From positions 20,286,454 to 20,350,453 of the forward strand of contig CM060201.1 of the NCBI GenBank assembly GCA_030562195.1: 64,000 nt of DNA, read 5' to 3'. This document shows, piece after piece, positions 60,771-64,000 of this stretch. The notes below the pieces were generated by a model that was given only the letters and a program-made list of their open reading frames with translations, did not search any database and was not told the origin of the DNA. Source of the stretch: Nipponacmea schrenckii (lineage: Eukaryota > Mollusca > Gastropoda > Lottiidae). A program made the position numbers and the translations under genes. Numbering within the stretch: the stretch's first letter is position 1; every line of letters begins with the position of its first letter.

Positions 60771-63700
60771 ATTCCTTCAGGAATGTTTGATATGAGAGAA
60801 ACCAGATGTCGGCTGCAGGAATTACCCTGAAATCATCACAGTTATCGTTCTTACACCAGTCGCGTGCGTGTAATTCTTTAATATATATACATACTTACTA
60901 TTGCGTGAAGGGCACGTGCTGAGAAGAATAATCTGACACAGACCAGATGGCGTGGTATCAAATTTCTCTCTTCATTCTGAACTTGAGTAGGTGAATCTCG
61001 GTAAGTAGGGAAAAAAATATAGCAGAATAAACAATATTTAGTAGATTTCTCTAAAAAAAAAGACCAACCCAAATATCAACCAATATCATAAATGTTTCTT
61101 TATATTTTCCAACTTTTCAAATCGGAGCAACATTTAACTGTTCACTGATATTGAAATGATACAAAAACGCATTACAAACTTACAACTACTAGATAATCCC
61201 TCTTGGTATCCTACTGAAACTCGAACCCCCATAAAATAAAACCGAATAAATGTATACATAAAATTTTTTTTACAGGCGTATATCAATTCTCGAATGAATG
61301 TTGGTTAAAAAATTTACTACGAGAGAAATCTGCACCGAAACCTGAGGTAAAGCTTACCGAATAAATCATTTTGAGTTCTACGTCCTACTATCCTGTACGT
61401 ATTTGTGTTAATGAAGACGGTGATCTGTGGTTAAGTTCTGACCCAGAACCTGAGGAAACGCTATCGGATATGAATCATTGGTAGCAAAATAAAATACAAT
61501 GAATGGAGTTTTACATCCTGCTATCCTGCTCGTAATCGGGTTAATAAAGACGGTGGATTATGTGCAGGCCCGCAACCAGAGGATATCAGTAATCGATGCC
61601 ACCCCATAGAGTACGGGCCTGGTTAAGTGTTGATGTGAGGTAAAGATACCTTGACTACCAGAGCAGACGTTACGTAACAATGGTAATGATATTTAACCAC
61701 TACCAGTATACTCTAGTACCGAGTTTTACCAACATGTCGGTACCAGGTGGTAATTGTAGGTGGGTAGACTATCTCTAATCTCCCGGCTACTATTTATTCC
61801 AGTATCTAGGTAGTCACTCACTCTATAGAACTCCAAAATGATGTTAACGAAAAACACACGTACTCATACTCTATTACACTCGTGCGTTGCTAGGCACTTC
61901 TCAGATGTCTACAACATTACTTTACCATATATGAACATGGTTGTTGCCTTCTGACCAAACTTCTAAATAATCGTGACCCCTGCAAAGGTCATTTACATTT
62001 ACATCAAATCGCCCCAAAATAATTTCGATTCATTTGAAAGGTCGAAACATTCAGTTTTCTTAAAGTTCCAATTTGCAGAAGATTTTGGAAGCCATCTTTG
62101 AGAGAGTTCGAGAAGATTGGAATGTTGTTACAAATCTATGAATGAATTTGTAAAACATCTAATTTAAGCCCCAACTTTTGATTGGCATCAGTAATTAACC
62201 TATGAGATCCAGGTGAGACATCACGTGATCAGCTTGGTGCCACCTTTCCCGCGTGAAAAGAAGTGGATTGCTGACAACTGGAAAGGCTGTGTGTCTTTTG
62301 TAAATTTTCTTCCGTCAGGAACCTAAGGCTAAGGTAAGAAACTTTTTATGCTGTCGTCTGCTTGTCTAATATTAGACTCACTCATAATTACCTCTACATA
62401 AAAATTCGGTGCCAACATTTTGTGGGGTGATTTTTTTGTCAGATCGGTGCCAAAATAAACTGATCCCATCTCTACGTCTGCTGTTCTGCTGTTACCGCCA
62501 TTTTGTTCTGTCAATGTCAAACCTACACTAGTGAACGATCTTCGCGAATATCAGATCTCCATTTTTTTTTTCATGTTTGGTCTTTGAGTCTGATTGTTTC
62601 CAGATTAAGAACGTTATCACGACCTCTGTTATTTATTCTATTCAATTGATTCACAAAATTGCATATTCAGTAAATCTGGCTGGCCACCATACTGTGTGTC
62701 TGCTTGGTTTACCCTTGACTTCGACACGTTCTAGAGTTCTGTTCTATACGTTCTAGAGTTCTGTTGCTAATTAAACAAGAAATATATCAACTAGATTAAG
62801 TTACAGTTTATGAATAAACCGGTTATTTACATCATTCTCTAACATATGTTTTATGAAACTTAAGGCTCAGTTTACCAGAGGTGTATAACATTGACGGCCG
62901 CCATCTTGTCGTGACCGTGACCGGGGGGGGGGGGGTGCAATAGGTCGCAAACTAACTTAATAAGGGGGACAATCATTAGGATGAGATACTAAATGCAGCA
63001 GATAATATATTCCAACAGTTGAGATGTCTCCAGTGTAATAAACTATAACAGCTCCCTCTCCCACCCTTTCATTCTACTCTTATTGTAAATGCCAGTTGTC
63101 CCTTGTCAAAAGTTAGAGATCCAGGTGCATGACAGTATGGATCATTAATTACATTGTTATCATGCTGCAAATATATCTAGGTTAAAACTAAGGTATGATT
63201 GGTCAAACAGATGATTAACCTGTTCCTTTAAACATGGATGACATTATTCCAACAGGTACCACATTTTTAAAGCCCCTGAAAACTTAAAATAAGAGTTAAA
63301 ATCATGAAGAATCAATACTTCTATAGGTACCACACTCTTAAGAGCCAAAAAGAAAACTTAATATACGAGAAAGCATCCTGGAGAATCAATATCAACTTAC
63401 TGGTTATATTCTAGTGTTAGATGGTTGATGACATCATATTGTCACCAAAGGACTGGCCTGGGACTAGTTTTAACAAAGGAGCAAGATAATTCACAAATGC
63501 TTATTGTGGATGACTAATCTAGAAATAGTTTTAAATTAAAATAAATCTGCCAAAAAAATAACCAAACAATCTGGTTTCATCTGAAATAATATCTATTAGT
63601 GTTAACCATTTTACACAGAATAGAAAGAAAACTTGTTTAAGCATTCTGTTTATAGTTTGCCTTTGAAAATGTTATTTTTTTGGCAGAGTTTTTTACAGGA

Positions 63701-64000
63701 AGTGAAGTCAGAATTCTTCAGGCCTGTTTCTCAAATTTCTCATCTCAAGATTGGAATTCTAGAAAACATTTCTACATGTTTAGAAATAAGTGAACTAAAT
63801 ACTCAATATTAAACAAGTCCTTTACGTCATAGAAATAAAATAAATGGAGTTTTACATCCAACTCTCAGACGACTTCTGAACCTGATGAACTAATGAAGAC
63901 AGGCAGAAAACATTGAAATGAATGGAGTTTTACATCCCACGCTCAGAAGACTTCTGAATCTAATGAGCTAATAAAGACAGGCAGAAAACATTGAAATGAA
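60771..64000. other. Gene-poor end of the window with SINE fragments
   Basis: No supportable exon was found. SINE tails with GGAGTTTTACATCC or TTCTACGTCCTAC occur at about 61,365-61,440 and 61,497-61,600, and twice in tandem at 63,838-64,000. A 13-base G run lies at 62,923-62,935. A possible donor (CTAAG|GTAAGA) at 62,335 has no partner in view. Confidence 0.5.
63838..64000 (-). mobile_element. Tandem SINE 3' fragments at window edge
   Basis: Two copies, about 80 bases apart, of GGAGTTTTACATCC followed by CAGA(C/A)GACTTCTGAA and CTAATGAAGACAGGCAG-type text. A third copy seems to begin at the last bases of the window. Confidence 0.7.

Noticed and set aside
62329..62520. 63-codon minus-strand frame
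   Set aside because: No recognisable domain or paired splice sites, and short open frames of this size are expected by chance.

Overview
The window is animal nuclear DNA, most likely from a lophotrochozoan and plausibly a gastropod mollusc. The evidence is multi-exon genes with GT-AG introns, TATA promoters with non-coding leader exons, a paired-like homeobox gene, TGEKP-linker C2H2 zinc-finger genes, a TRIM gene, several cilium-type genes, tRNA-derived SINEs and very many minisatellites. Nothing bacterial or viral was seen. The species call is inference only.

Layout. 1-5.6 kb is intergenic and holds three large minisatellites. 5.66-10.86 kb (+) is a four-exon paired-like homeobox gene with an OAR tail; its first intron carries two minisatellites and a SINE. 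11.03-12.86 kb (-) is a CFAP97-domain gene assembled here from four short exons. 14.06-18.11 kb (+) is tektin copy A. 18.5-22.9 kb holds a divergent pair of C2H2 zinc-finger genes with 16 and 11 fingers. 22.87-31.15 kb is a large head-to-head palindrome whose arms are tektin copies B (-) and C (+). 31.26-34.26 kb is a 3-kb satellite of about 75 forty-base units. 35.3-38.0 kb (+) is a TRIM gene (RING, two B-boxes, coiled coil, MATH-like tail). 39.9-45.2 kb (-) is tektin copy D. 45.3-52.7 kb is intergenic with SINE pieces, hairpins and a small inverted-terminal-repeat element. 52.7-59.3 kb (+) is tektin copy E. 59.3-64 kb is repeat-rich with no gene found.

The main biology is a five-copy tektin-3-like cluster (A+, B-, C+, D-, E+, strictly alternating strands). 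All copies share exon lengths (179, 224, 71, 144, 223 and 155 bases for exons 2-7). Four copies share an almost identical TATA box and leader exon. The copies are mosaics of one another, which points to repeated gene conversion. A and E look intact. B has a changed C-terminus. C has a scrambled last exon. D has a one-base frameshift in its last exon. E alone splits exon 3 with an intron, and that intron contains a second 86-base version of the first half: a candidate mutually exclusive exon. All five carry an altered form of the tektin signature nonapeptide. The CFAP97-domain gene sits head-to-head with tektin A, so axoneme-related genes are grouped here.

Many of the longer open frames are translations of tandem repeats and are not listed as genes.
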